DNA of 64,000 nucleotides. Origin: Kuafuiihalomonas sp039024635. GTDB lineage: Bacteria > Myxococcota > Kuafuiibacteriia > Kuafuiibacteriales > Kuafuiibacteriaceae. Location of the stretch: positions 132,210 through 196,209 of the forward strand of contig JBCCQA010000006.1 of NCBI GenBank assembly GCA_039024635.1, written 5' to 3'. Shown piece by piece: positions 44,580 through 52,966 of this stretch. The position numbers were made by a program, and so were the translations under genes. Under the pieces are notes generated by a model. The model was given only the letters and a program-made list of their open reading frames with translations. It made no database searches and had not been told where the DNA came from. How positions within the stretch are numbered: the stretch's first letter is position 1; every line of letters starts with the position of its first letter.

Positions 44580-45494
44580 CTAGGAAAACAACCCCTCGAT
44601 GCTGAGGTATCGCTCGCCGGTATCGTAGGCGTAGGTGAGGATTCGAGACCCAGCCGGATAGTCGTGCTGTACCTTAGCGACGGCGGCCAAAGAGGCGCCA
44701 GTCGAGATGCCGCACAGGATGCCCTCGGTCTTGGCCAAGCGAGCCGTCATGTCGAATGCGTCTTCTTCGGTCACGGTGATGGCCCCATCGAGGACGGTGC
44801 GGTCGAGAATCTTGGGAAAGAAACCCGGCCCGATGCCCTGAAGCCGGTGAGGCTGGGCCTCTCGCCCGGACAGCACCGCAGCCCGCTCCGGCTCCACCGC
44901 CCAGACCTGCGTCTTTGGCCAACGGTCCTTGAGTACGCGACCGACACCGGTGATATGTCCGCCAGTGCCGACGCCGGTGATGAGCGCGGTGACGCCGTTG
45001 GGAAAGTCATCGACGACTTCCGACGCCGATGCCTCTACGTGGACGTCGACGTTGGCCGAGTTTTCGAACTGGGAAGGCATCCAGGCCGGGGCCAGCTCTT
45101 TTAGGAGTCGATGCGCCCGGTCGATGGCGCCCTGCATTCCGTGCTCTCGTCGGGTCAGGTGAAAGTTGGCGCCGTAGGCGGCCATCAGTCGGCGCCGCTC
45201 GGTGGACATGGATTCGGGCATGACGAGGACAAGTCGATAGCCTTTCACCGCCGCCACCATCGCAAGGCCAATGCCCGTGTTGCCGGAGGTCGGCTCGACG
45301 ATGGTGGTGCCCGGCTTCAGGGAGCCCTCTGACTCGGCCCGCTCGACCATGGCTTTGGCAATTCTGTCTTTGATGCTGCCGCCGGGGTTGGCCGACTCGA
45401 GCTTCATCCAAACCTCGATGTCGGGTCGAAAGAGCCGGCGGATTCGTACGTGGGGCGTCGCTCCGACTCCGTCCAATATGTGGTCATATCTCAT
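44580..45494 (-). CDS. cysK: Cysteine synthase (O-acetylserine sulfhydrylase)
   Basis: A 304-residue PLP enzyme that forms L-cysteine from O-acetylserine and sulfide. PLP lysine in NPGGSIKDRIA, substrate loop PTSGNTGIGLAM, phosphate-binding loop GVGTGGHITGVG and the C-terminal serine that contacts the PLP nitrogen in CGISTGASLAA. Start ATG 45492-45494. The cysE gene ends 11 bases upstream on the same strand, so the two enzymes of serine-to-cysteine conversion form an operon; they may also assemble as a cysteine synthase complex, although the cysE tail here ends in FHI. Confidence 0.95.
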   Translation of the reverse strand: MRYDHILDGVGATPHVRIRRLFRPDIEVWMKLESANPGGSIKDRIAKAMVERAESEGSLKPGTTIVEPTSGNTGIGLAMVAAVKGYRLVLVMPESMSTERRRLMAAYGANFHLTRREHGMQGAIDRAHRLLKELAPAWMPSQFENSANVDVHVEASASEVVDDFPNGVTALITGVGTGGHITGVGRVLKDRWPKTQVWAVEPERAAVLSGREAQPHRLQGIGPGFFPKILDRTVLDGAITVTEEDAFDMTARLAKTEGILCGISTGASLAAVAKVQHDYPAGSRILTYAYDTGERYLSIEGLFS

Positions 45495-45505
45495 GTGGGC
45501 ACCTC

Positions 45506-46327
45506 TCAGATGTGAAACTCGAGCCCGTCGTCGGGCTCTTCGGAGTGGCGGATACGGACCGTGCTGCGGTGATAGACCACCGAGCGAGGCGGGACCGACT
45601 CGGTGAGCCAGACGTTGCCGCCGATGACGGCCCCATCGCCGATGTGCGTATCGCCTCCTAGCACGGTCGCGTTAGCGTATAGCACCACGTCATCGCCGAT
45701 GGTCGGATGGCGCTTCCCGGAAGCCTTGGCCGTGTCCACGCTCAGAGCGCCCAAGGTGACGCCCTGATAGATCTTCACACGGTCGCCGATCTCGGTGGTC
45801 TGTCCAATTACGACACCGGTCCCGTGGTCCAAGAAGAAGGGACAGCCGATCCGGGCGCCGGGGTGGATGTCGACGCCGGTCCGCTCATGGGCATACTCGC
45901 TCACCAGACGGGGAAGGGTGGGCACCTTCATCTGCCACAGCATGTGGGCGACCCTGTGGGCTGCGATGGCGTAAAAGCCGGGATAGGCGAGGATGACCTC
46001 ATCCAAGTTGTTGGCGGCCGGGTCGCCAGCACGGATAATCTCGGCGTCCTCGGCCAGGCAGCGACTTATCTGGACCAGCCCCTCGAAGAAGTTCTGGCAA
46101 AGGGCTTCTTCGTCCTGTCGTCCGATGCCAGTGAGCAGCTGGAGCAGGTCGGCCTCCAAGCGGATGGCGTCGGATCGAAAGCGGGATTGGCAGTCCTCGG
46201 GGTGGCCCCCGGAGATCAGGAGCGAGAAGGTGTCGTCCAGGAACTGGGCTGCCTGCTCACGCCGGATGCCGATGCGACTGAGCCGAGGCCGAGCTTCGGC
46301 GAGCCGCTTCAGGGTGGCGTCGTCCAT
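45506..46327 (-). CDS. cysE: Serine O-acetyltransferase
   Basis: A 273-residue left-handed-beta-helix acetyltransferase that makes O-acetylserine from serine and acetyl-CoA. Hexapeptide repeats begin at TGVDIHPGARIGCPFFLDHG with the catalytic histidine after D in FLDHGTG, and continue through GVVIGQTTEIGDRVKIYQGV and HPTIGDDVVLYANATVLGG. ATG at 46325-46327 (MDDATLKRL) is taken; the longer frame to 46423 looks non-coding. The tail ends ..LEFHI: the C-terminal isoleucine is the residue needed for docking into CysK, so complex formation is plausible. Confidence 0.94.
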   Translation of the reverse strand: MDDATLKRLAEARPRLSRIGIRREQAAQFLDDTFSLLISGGHPEDCQSRFRSDAIRLEADLLQLLTGIGRQDEEALCQNFFEGLVQISRCLAEDAEIIRAGDPAANNLDEVILAYPGFYAIAAHRVAHMLWQMKVPTLPRLVSEYAHERTGVDIHPGARIGCPFFLDHGTGVVIGQTTEIGDRVKIYQGVTLGALSVDTAKASGKRHPTIGDDVVLYANATVLGGDTHIGDGAVIGGNVWLTESVPPRSVVYHRSTVRIRHSEEPDDGLEFHI

Positions 46328-46439
46328 GTTGCATTGGCGCCAATTCGGCGCCTCTCTGACAACGAGGAACGCCCCCCCCGTCTCGGGACACCCCCGAGCC
46401 GTTGCTCCCCTCCGTCCGGTCACCTAAGCAAGAGGAGTC

Positions 46440-47183
46440 GTGGAGCAGGGATTTCAGCGGGACTACCACAGCAGCGAGCGCAGCCACTGGTGGAGCGTCG
46501 CCCGCAGGGACATGGTGCTCCGTCTGCTCCATCGCTACGACATCGGAGGTGGCACGCGGGTCATGGACGTCGGTTGCTCCAGCGGTCGGTTGGTCGCCGC
46601 CCTGGAGGCCGAGGGAGTCGAAGCCCATGGGGTGGACGTCTCCCAGGCTGCGGTCGATGCGTGCCACGCCGACGGCCTTTATCGCATCCGGCTGCGTCCC
46701 GCTGACGACATCGACGCGCCCGACGACCACTTCGACGCGGTGATCGCTTCCGACGTTCTCGAGCACCTGGACGACGACGTGGCGGCGCTGCGAGAGTGGC
46801 ATCGGATCCTCCGACCCGGCGGCCGACTCTTCGCCTTCGTTCCAGCCCACATGATGCTGTGGAGTGAGCACGACGAGATCAATCACCATCGCCGTCGCTA
46901 CAGCCGAGACAGGCTGAGCGACGCCTTCGCCGCCGTCCCTGGACTGCGCGTGGAGCGTCTTTCGGGGTGGAACGGACTTCTGCTCCCGCCGGTGGCGGCG
47001 GTCCGAACCCTGCAGCGTTTCGCGGGCAACGAGCGCCGAGAGCACGACTTCAAGCCGACCCACCCTTGGGTGAACCGGGCCCTGACCGCCCTTCTCAGAG
47101 CCGAGAACCGCTACTTGACGCGGCGCGATGCGCCCACCGGGGTCAGCCTGTTCGCCGTCGCCCGAAAGGAACGAGCGCACTGA
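46440..47183 (+). CDS. Class I SAM-dependent methyltransferase (Methyltransf_11/23 type)
   Basis: A 247-residue protein with the SAM-binding motif VMDVGCSSGRLVAALE, acidic ribose-binding D in GVDVSQAAVD, motif II HFDAVIASDVLEHLDDD and motif III LRPGGRLFAFVP. The front RDYHSSERSHWWSVARRDMV and later HHRRRYSRDRL are typical of methyltransferases in cell-surface carbohydrate or polyprenyl metabolism. GTG 46440-46442 is preceded by AGAGGAG. Target unknown. Confidence 0.87.
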   Translation: MEQGFQRDYHSSERSHWWSVARRDMVLRLLHRYDIGGGTRVMDVGCSSGRLVAALEAEGVEAHGVDVSQAAVDACHADGLYRIRLRPADDIDAPDDHFDAVIASDVLEHLDDDVAALREWHRILRPGGRLFAFVPAHMMLWSEHDEINHHRRRYSRDRLSDAFAAVPGLRVERLSGWNGLLLPPVAAVRTLQRFAGNERREHDFKPTHPWVNRALTALLRAENRYLTRRDAPTGVSLFAVARKERAH

Positions 47184-47228
47184 GACCCGACCTTGGCCTT
47201 CGAGCTTCGAAGGGGTTAGGGCCCCTTC

Positions 47229-47633
47229 ATGACCAAACTGACCGAGATCGAGACCATCGGACCCGTATGCGCCGGCAAGCTGGAAGGAGCTGGGGTCAAG
47301 AACGTCGAGCAGCTCTTGGAAACAGGCGCCAGCCGAAGCGGCCGGGCTAAGCTGGCCCAAGCCTGCGGCATGGGCGAGTCCAGGATCCTGCGTTGGGTCA
47401 ACATGGCCGATCTGATGCGCATCAACGGCGTCGGAGAGGAGTATTCGGACCTGCTGGAGGCGGCCGGGGTGGATACGGTCAAAGAGCTGCGAACCCGGAA
47501 CGCCGAGAACCTCTTCGCCAAGATCAAGGAGGTGAACGACGCCAAAAACCTCGTTCGTCAGACGCCAACCCAAAGCAGCGTCACGAGCTGGATCGACCAG
47601 GCGAAGAACCTCGAGGACAAGATTAGCCACTGA
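47229..47633 (+). CDS. Helix-hairpin-helix protein, DUF4332-like
   Basis: A 134-residue protein made of two helix-hairpin-helix-like units: IETIGPVCAGKLEGAGVKNV and LMRINGVGEEYSDLLEAAGV. This double pattern is the DUF4332 family, related to the HhH region of topoisomerases and DNA ligases, and thought to bind nucleic acid or other proteins. It stands alone, 45 bases after the methyltransferase gene. Confidence 0.82.
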   Translation: MTKLTEIETIGPVCAGKLEGAGVKNVEQLLETGASRSGRAKLAQACGMGESRILRWVNMADLMRINGVGEEYSDLLEAAGVDTVKELRTRNAENLFAKIKEVNDAKNLVRQTPTQSSVTSWIDQAKNLEDKISH

Positions 47634-47741
47634 GCCCATCAGTTCGTCAGGGTTACCTCGATACCCTGGTCAGAATCTGGGCGGTCCTCGGGGGGCCACA
47701 CTCCTGAAGGACCTACGGCGTCCGATTCGGGGCTCGGGACT

Positions 47742-47852
47742 ATGGACGTCGATCTATTCGATGCGCCGCCGTCCGACGGCGACGACACTATTCTATTCCT
47801 AGAAGACGAAGCCCCGAGCATCAAGGCTCGGCCTCGAGACCGACTCGGATGA
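47742..47852 (+). other. Likely out-of-frame N-terminal part of the receptor-like gene
   Basis: From ATG 47742 the frame reads MDVDLFDAPPSDGDDTILFL then EDEAPSIKARPRDRLG and stops at 47850-47852. The next frame continues DSDEVPSATVLHLAGRQQTL and runs directly into the receptor-like protein. The receptor's own frame is open only from 47803 and lacks a normal start there. A single-base indel near 47820-47850 would join the two. Either the gene is frameshifted or the assembly has an error. The 108 bases before 47742 show nothing recognisable. Confidence 0.45.
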
Positions 47853-47943
47853 GGTTCCTTCCGCCACGGTTCTGCATCTGGCCGGTCGTCAGCAGACCCT
47901 ATGCCAGCGGATCCTGAAGGACCTCCTGGCCGAGCTGGCAGGC

Positions 47944-49137
47944 TTGCGCTCCGAGCGAGGAGCCATGATGCAGGTCATGCGGGCCACCTTCGCCGGCCTC
48001 GAACAGGGCGGCCATGTCCCGACGACGGTGAACCCTGACGGTGAGAGCATCGACTTCCCGCCGGCACCGGACGAAGACTGCCGGGCTGCGGCGCAAGCCG
48101 CCCGCCAGCTCGTCGAACAGCTGGCCCAACACATCATTCGAGTCGTGAAGGCACCTGAGTCGGAGCGCAAGGCGCTCCTGCGAGATGCACTCCAGATCGG
48201 CGACGCCATGGCTGAGGCCTCTGAGAGGGTGGTCCAGGTCTTTGGGGACTACTTCTCCGAGGAAGAACGCAGGTACCGGGAGAACGAAAGACTGCTGTCC
48301 GAGAACCTCCGTGGCGTTGTGAGCAAAATGCGGCTCGTGGCCGCCGACATGCAGGCCATGATCGCCGAGCTTCGAGAGGTCGCCCGGCACCTCACGGATG
48401 CGGCGAGCGTCCAGCAAGGCTTCGCTCGCTCATTGGCCGACGAGGCGGCCCTCGTGCGGGACCAGGCCCAAGGCATCAACGCCGCGACTGAAGAGCTCGC
48501 CCAAGCCATGCAGGCCCTCTCGACCGGGATCCGGGGCAGCCACAGCCAAGTCCAGTCGACGAATCAACTCACGACCCAGGCGGCCGAGGCCATGAACCAG
48601 CTCGAGGCCCGGACCCGCTCCATCGACGGGAGCATCGCCGTGGTAGAGGGCGTGGCCGACCAGACCAAGCTCTTGGCTCTCAACGCGACCATCGAAGCAG
48701 CCCGCGCCGGTGAAGCGGGAAAAGGCTTCCAGGTCGTAGCGCACGAAGTAAAGCAGCTCGCGGCGGAGTCGGCCGAAGCGGCGCTTCGCATTCAAGGCGA
48801 CGTCACCGAAATGCGAGAGCGGAGCGTGGCCACCCAAGGCTTCGTGCAACAGGTCGATGCGTCGATGGAGACCATCGCCGAGATCTCCACTACCAACGCC
48901 GACTCGGTGGACCAGCAGGCCTCCCGAACCGAAGCCATGCGGGCCTCGGTCGTCGCTACCACCGCTTCAGCAGACCGGATTTCGGAATCGGCCGTCACCT
49001 ACGCCGAAGCAGCGACCAAGACCTCCCAACGCGCCGAAAACGTGAACGAGGTCTCGGCTCGACTCATCGACATGTCGGCCCAGATCGGCGATCTGCTTCA
49101 CGAGCTGGAGAGCCAACCTCTGGGCACGAAGCGCTAG
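47944..49137 (+). CDS. Soluble methyl-accepting-chemotaxis-receptor-like protein
   Basis: A protein of about 397 residues with the cytoplasmic signalling domain of chemoreceptors: VADQTKLLALNATIEAARAG, EAGKGFQVVAHEVKQLAAES is the conserved hairpin tip region that docks CheA and CheW. Long alanine/glutamine-rich helices flank it on both sides. No membrane span or extracellular sensor is present, so it acts in the cytoplasm. A TTG at 47944 or the ATG at 47965 are possible starts, but coding-quality sequence (LHLAGRQQTLCQRILKDLLA) continues upstream, suggesting that the true N-terminus lies near 47742 across a frameshift. The stop lies within the end of a ~180-bp repeat element. Confidence 0.85.
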   Translation: MRSERGAMMQVMRATFAGLEQGGHVPTTVNPDGESIDFPPAPDEDCRAAAQAARQLVEQLAQHIIRVVKAPESERKALLRDALQIGDAMAEASERVVQVFGDYFSEEERRYRENERLLSENLRGVVSKMRLVAADMQAMIAELREVARHLTDAASVQQGFARSLADEAALVRDQAQGINAATEELAQAMQALSTGIRGSHSQVQSTNQLTTQAAEAMNQLEARTRSIDGSIAVVEGVADQTKLLALNATIEAARAGEAGKGFQVVAHEVKQLAAESAEAALRIQGDVTEMRERSVATQGFVQQVDASMETIAEISTTNADSVDQQASRTEAMRASVVATTASADRISESAVTYAEAATKTSQRAENVNEVSARLIDMSAQIGDLLHELESQPLGTKR

Positions 49138-49314
49138 TGTGCCGGTCACGAATCTCGATCAGTTTCCCGTCGAGTCATAGGCCGTCCTGGTGGACCAGCT
49201 TCGGAGGGCGTTGGGTGGACCCCAGGGACTGAGAAGCCCGAAAGGGGGCCGCTGGGCCGCCAGGGCGGTCGAGGGCCGGCGGGAAGCGATCTGATCTTTA
49301 TGATCGTACACTAG
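49134..49314 (+). repeat. Intergenic ~180-bp element, copy 1
   Basis: A 181-bp element bounded by the inverted ends CTAGTGT (49134-49140) and ACACTAG (49308-49314). It fills the space between two convergent genes so exactly that both stop codons lie in its ends. A second copy lies at 59261-59436. Shared parts include CCCGTCGAGTCAT, GGCCGTCCTGrTGGACCAGC and GGTCGAGGGCCGGCGGGAAG. Conserved hairpins, for example CTCGA/TCGAG around the first block and TTCCCGTC pairing with GGCGGGAA at the two ends, suggest a structured RNA or a MITE-like mobile repeat. Confidence 0.65.
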
Positions 49315-51455
49315 ACCAGCTCGAAAGGCAGGCTCCGCAGGCGACGCCCGGTAAGAGCAAAGATTGCGTTGCCCACCGCCGCCGCGATGGGAGGAAGACC
49401 GGGCTCACCCACGCCGGTCGGCGGGGCGTCGCTTTCCACGATGTGAACCTCGATGTCTGGACACTCATTCATGCGCAGCGCTTGGAAGTCGTGGAAGTTC
49501 GATTGCTGGACCGCACCACCTTCGAAGCTAATCGCTTCTTGGGTCATGGCCGCACTGAGGCCGAATATGATGCCACCCTCGATCTGCGCCTTCACGCCAT
49601 CCGGATTCATGACGGTCCCGCAGTCGACGGCCGCCGTGACCTTGTGGACGCGGGGCCGGCCTTCTTCCATCGAGACCTCGGCCACTTCGGCGACGTAGCT
49701 TCCGAAGCTGTGGTGAACGGCGACGCCGAGGGCGTGGCCTTCCGGCACTGCCTGACCCCAGCCGGCCTCTTGGACCGCCAGCTCCAGGACGCCGAGGTGC
49801 CTGGGGTGCGCTTCTAAGAGCCCGCGCCTGAAGTCGACCGGATCCTGACCCGCCGCGTGCGCAAGCTCGTCGACGAAGGACTCCACGACGAAGCCGTTGT
49901 GGCTGTGGCCGACCGCTCGCCAGAAGGCGCACTTCACCGGACCCTCGGCCGTGGCATAGCCGACCCGGAGATTCGGGATGGCGTAGGGCAGATCCTTGGC
50001 ACCTTCGACGATGCTCGGGTCATCACTGAAGGTCTTCATGCTCCATACCGCGGCCTTGGTCACAAAGCGGGGCATGATCTCGCTGAGCATGTCGGGAATG
50101 ACGTCGTACATGGCCGTCTCGGCCACGATTCGATGCTCCCAGTGTGAGGCCCGACCCTCGCTCAAGGCCCCCCGCAATCGGTGCAGCGAAGCCTGCCGGA
50201 AGTAGCCGAAGCGAATGTCGTCCTCCCGAGACCACTGCAATCGGACGGGCTTGTCGCGGCGCATGGCGACTTCGACCGCCTCCGACGCGTAGTCGACGTA
50301 GGACTTCCGTCCAAAGGCGCCGCCGAGCAGCGTCGAGTGCACCCGAACACTGTCCATACCCAAGCCCGTCAGCTTGGCCACGGCGACCGCCACGCCTCCC
50401 GGTCCCTGGGTCGGAAGCCAGATGTCGGCGCCGAGCTCCCGGACCCAAGCCGTAGCTACTGGTGGCTCCATGGGCGCATGGGCCAAGAATGGCAGTCGGT
50501 ACTCGGCCTCGAGCGCTCCGTCCTCAGACGATAGGGCCGAGCCTTCGCTTCGGATGTCGGAGGCGCTGCCCTGGTTCAGGATCTCGGCGTACTCGGTCCA
50601 CATGGACTCGGTCGAGAACTCCGACTTCGACCATTCGGTCTTCACCTTCTTGGCGCCCTTCATCGCCTCGGGATAACCGGTAGCCACGACGGCCACCCCG
50701 TTCGAGATCTCGAAGATCGCCAGCACCCCGTCGACGGCCTCGGCGTCCTGGGCCTCGAAGCCGAGCAGATGGCTCCCGTACGGCCCACGAAGGACCACCG
50801 CCACCTCCGCGTCAGAAGGACCGGCATCGGCGCCGAAGACCGCCGTACCCGTCGTCTTGGAGCGATTGTCGAGACGAGGACGGGAGCGACCTAGGATCCT
50901 CCATTCGCTTCGGGGCTTGGGCTCAGCATCCTCGTCGAGGTGGACATGGGCCTGGTCGACAAGCTCCTTGAAATGAAGGGCCCGCTGACTCGCGGTGTCG
51001 ACCAGCTGACCATCTTGGAAGCGGACCTGAGCCCGATCCACGCCGAAGGCGGATGCCGCGGCGCCGATGAAGGCCTCCCGCATCACGGCCCCCGCTTTGC
51101 GCAGTATCTCGAAGGAGCTTGCGGTCGACGTGCTCCCGCCGGTGCCCTGAACGCCGAACATCGGATTCCGGAAGGCGGGATCCGCAGGGGCGAACCGAAT
51201 CTCGATCGCCTCCGGATCCATGCCGAGTTCCTCGGCCACCATCATGGTCTCGCTCGTCAGCGTTCCCTGCCCCATCTCGACTCGAGCCAACGTGAAGATG
51301 ATGGACCCATGAACCGTGGCTTCCAGGAAGGCGTTGGGCTGGAAGCGCCCGCTCGCCTTGGCCGAGTCCGAGCTGCAGCCCGGAAGCTGAAAGCCGACGT
51401 AGAGGGCCGCCGATGCGCCTGCCGTTCCCTTGAGAAAGCTGCGCCGAGTCGTCAT
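49311..51455 (-). CDS. Molybdenum hydroxylase large subunit, IorB/xanthine-dehydrogenase type, Tat-exported
   Basis: A 714-residue molybdopterin-binding subunit of the aldehyde/isoquinoline oxidoreductase kind. It starts with a Tat signal (MTTRRSFLKGTAGASAALYV) followed by a lipobox-like GCSS. The cofactor-binding regions include ARVEMGQGTLTSETMMVAEE, VQGTGGSTST, LGGAFGRKSYVD and GVGEPGLPPIAAAVGNAIF with the catalytic glutamate in GEPG. The small iron-sulfur subunit gene lies upstream with ATGA overlap. Expected reaction: hydroxylation of a heterocycle or oxidation of an aldehyde in the periplasm, passing electrons to a cytochrome. The substrate is not evident, and no FAD subunit is encoded nearby. 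Confidence 0.92.
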   Translation of the reverse strand: MTTRRSFLKGTAGASAALYVGFQLPGCSSDSAKASGRFQPNAFLEATVHGSIIFTLARVEMGQGTLTSETMMVAEELGMDPEAIEIRFAPADPAFRNPMFGVQGTGGSTSTASSFEILRKAGAVMREAFIGAAASAFGVDRAQVRFQDGQLVDTASQRALHFKELVDQAHVHLDEDAEPKPRSEWRILGRSRPRLDNRSKTTGTAVFGADAGPSDAEVAVVLRGPYGSHLLGFEAQDAEAVDGVLAIFEISNGVAVVATGYPEAMKGAKKVKTEWSKSEFSTESMWTEYAEILNQGSASDIRSEGSALSSEDGALEAEYRLPFLAHAPMEPPVATAWVRELGADIWLPTQGPGGVAVAVAKLTGLGMDSVRVHSTLLGGAFGRKSYVDYASEAVEVAMRRDKPVRLQWSREDDIRFGYFRQASLHRLRGALSEGRASHWEHRIVAETAMYDVIPDMLSEIMPRFVTKAAVWSMKTFSDDPSIVEGAKDLPYAIPNLRVGYATAEGPVKCAFWRAVGHSHNGFVVESFVDELAHAAGQDPVDFRRGLLEAHPRHLGVLELAVQEAGWGQAVPEGHALGVAVHHSFGSYVAEVAEVSMEEGRPRVHKVTAAVDCGTVMNPDGVKAQIEGGIIFGLSAAMTQEAISFEGGAVQQSNFHDFQALRMNECPDIEVHIVESDAPPTGVGEPGLPPIAAAVGNAIFALTGRRLRSLPFELV

Positions 51456-51940
51456 GGCTGCTCACCCTCGCCCGCCCCTTGGGCCGTGGCATGGATGTGG
51501 CGGGAGGCTCGGGCGATGGCCTTGCGGATTCTCGGATAGGTCCCGCACCGGCAGATGTTGCCCGACATGGCATCGTCCACCTGGGCCCGACTGGGCTCGG
51601 GATGGCTCCGAAGGAGGGCTACAGCCGACATGATCTGACCGCTCTGGCAGTAGCCACACTGGGGAACGTTCTCTTCCGCCCACGCCCGCTGAACCGGGTG
51701 GTCTCCGCCTAGACCCTCAATGGTCGTGATCGACTTTCCGGCCACAGCCGCCAGGGGCGTGACGCAAGAGCGGATGGGCTGTCCGTCGAGATGCACGGTA
51801 CAGGCCCCGCACTGAGCCATCCCGCACCCGAATTTGACGCCAGTGGTCCCGACGCTCTCACGAAGGACCCACAGCAAGGGCGTGTCGGAAGCTCGATCGA
51901 TGGTCCGTTCGATCCCGTTCACTCGCAGTCGGACACTCAC
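51452..51940 (-). CDS. Molybdenum hydroxylase small subunit, (2Fe-2S) protein, IorA-type
   Basis: A 162-residue electron-transfer subunit with two 2Fe-2S clusters. The ferredoxin-like cluster is CGMAQCGACTVHLDG with a later cysteine in IRSCVTPL; the helical cluster is CGYCQSGQIM and NICRCGTYPRIRKA. No signal peptide, so it likely travels with the Tat-exported large subunit. GTG 51938-51940 has GAGG nine bases upstream. It precedes the large subunit with four-base overlap. Confidence 0.94.
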   Translation of the reverse strand: MSVRLRVNGIERTIDRASDTPLLWVLRESVGTTGVKFGCGMAQCGACTVHLDGQPIRSCVTPLAAVAGKSITTIEGLGGDHPVQRAWAEENVPQCGYCQSGQIMSAVALLRSHPEPSRAQVDDAMSGNICRCGTYPRIRKAIARASRHIHATAQGAGEGEQP

Positions 51941-52009
51941 GGAAGGAGCCTCTTGAGCCGCGGCGTCCTTGTCAAAGACGGGCGCCGATTTCCAGGTAGC
52001 GCGTTTTCA

Positions 52010-52136
52010 CTAATGTGCCGGTCTGGCCAAAGGCACGCCGGAGACATCCGGAGAGCCCGTTGACCTCCGCTAGCGGCTGCAACCGCACTCTTCGAAGACA
52101 GCATCAACAGCCGTCGTCGTCCGAGGACCCGTCCCC
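52010..52136. other. Intergenic stretch with a short match to the repeat-element end
   Basis: CTAATGTGCCGGTC at 52010-52023 resembles the first 14 bases of the ~180-bp element (CTAGTGTGCCGGTC at 49134). No further similarity follows that I can see, so this may be a chance match or a truncated copy. The rest of the gap between the iron-sulfur gene and the FGE-like gene holds no other feature. Confidence 0.3.
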
Positions 52137-52955
52137 TCAGAAGGACGAAGACTGAACGCAGCGAAAGCCGAGCTGGGCGCGGGTGCTGGTCGGGGGCGCG
52201 CCTCGTATCCTCCCCAAGGCGTCCGGCCCCGAGGCCCAGTCCCCGCCTGCGTGGAGCCGTTCGCGTCGAGGCTCGGATTCACTCGGCCGCCAGTCGAAGA
52301 GCCACTCCGACACGTTTCCGACCAGGTCTACGGCACCTTCGGGAGAAGCACCCCCATCCCGGCTGCCCGCGACTTGGGTGCCGCCCAGGCCTCCGCACCC
52401 CTTTTTGAGGTTCTCCACCAGTTCGGTCCGGGCCCTGAAGACTGCGCGGGCACAGCTCGGCTCAGCTTCTCCCCAAGGTTGGATCCTTCGAGGGTCGGCG
52501 CCGAAGGCGGCTCGGTCCCACTCAATCCAGCGAGGCAGACGCTTACCCGTCCAGGCGCAGTAGCTCTGAGCCTGGGCCCAGTTCACGCAATTGACGGGGT
52601 GGTCCGCCTTCCCACGCTTGTCGGCATTGCACTGGGCGCCCCGCCCCGGTCGCGCGCAGTAGCCAGCCGCGACGCAACCGGCGTAGGCGGCCACGGTGAC
52701 CTCGGTGCGGTCGATGTCGAAGGCATCGACCCACAGGGATCGTCCGAAGGCATCGGCCGAGAGGGATCGGTCGATTGTACTGACCGAGTGGACCTCTTCG
52801 CAGCTGCCCTCCAGGCAGGGTCGCGGGTGGACCCCGCCGGCGATGCGGACCATGCCCGCCGGCAGCGGGTCCCCATCGACGCCGAGGAGGGCCAAGAGCA
52901 GGAGTCCTGGGCCGGGCACTGGGAACCCGGTGCCACAGCCCAGGAGGCGCTGCAA
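52137..52955 (-). CDS. Exported FGE-sulfatase-fold protein lacking catalytic cysteines
   Basis: A 272-residue protein of the formylglycine-generating-enzyme/SUMF1 fold. A hydrophobic start (VPGPGLLLLALLGVDG) is likely a signal sequence. Fold landmarks are IDRTEVTVAAYAGCVAAG, HPVNCVNWAQAQSYCAWTGK, AVDLVGNVSEWLFDW and AQLGFRCV. The usual active-site segment RGGS-x-x-C is instead AGGDWASGPD, so formylglycine formation is unlikely; a binding role fits better. A TTG at 52953-52955 gives the ORF start 11 bases after the SDR stop; the start is uncertain. Cysteine-rich spacing suggests disulfides. Confidence 0.75.
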   Translation of the reverse strand: MQRLLGCGTGFPVPGPGLLLLALLGVDGDPLPAGMVRIAGGVHPRPCLEGSCEEVHSVSTIDRSLSADAFGRSLWVDAFDIDRTEVTVAAYAGCVAAGYCARPGRGAQCNADKRGKADHPVNCVNWAQAQSYCAWTGKRLPRWIEWDRAAFGADPRRIQPWGEAEPSCARAVFRARTELVENLKKGCGGLGGTQVAGSRDGGASPEGAVDLVGNVSEWLFDWRPSESEPRRERLHAGGDWASGPDALGRIRGAPPTSTRAQLGFRCVQSSSF

Positions 52956-52966
52956 GAGAGCGCGGC

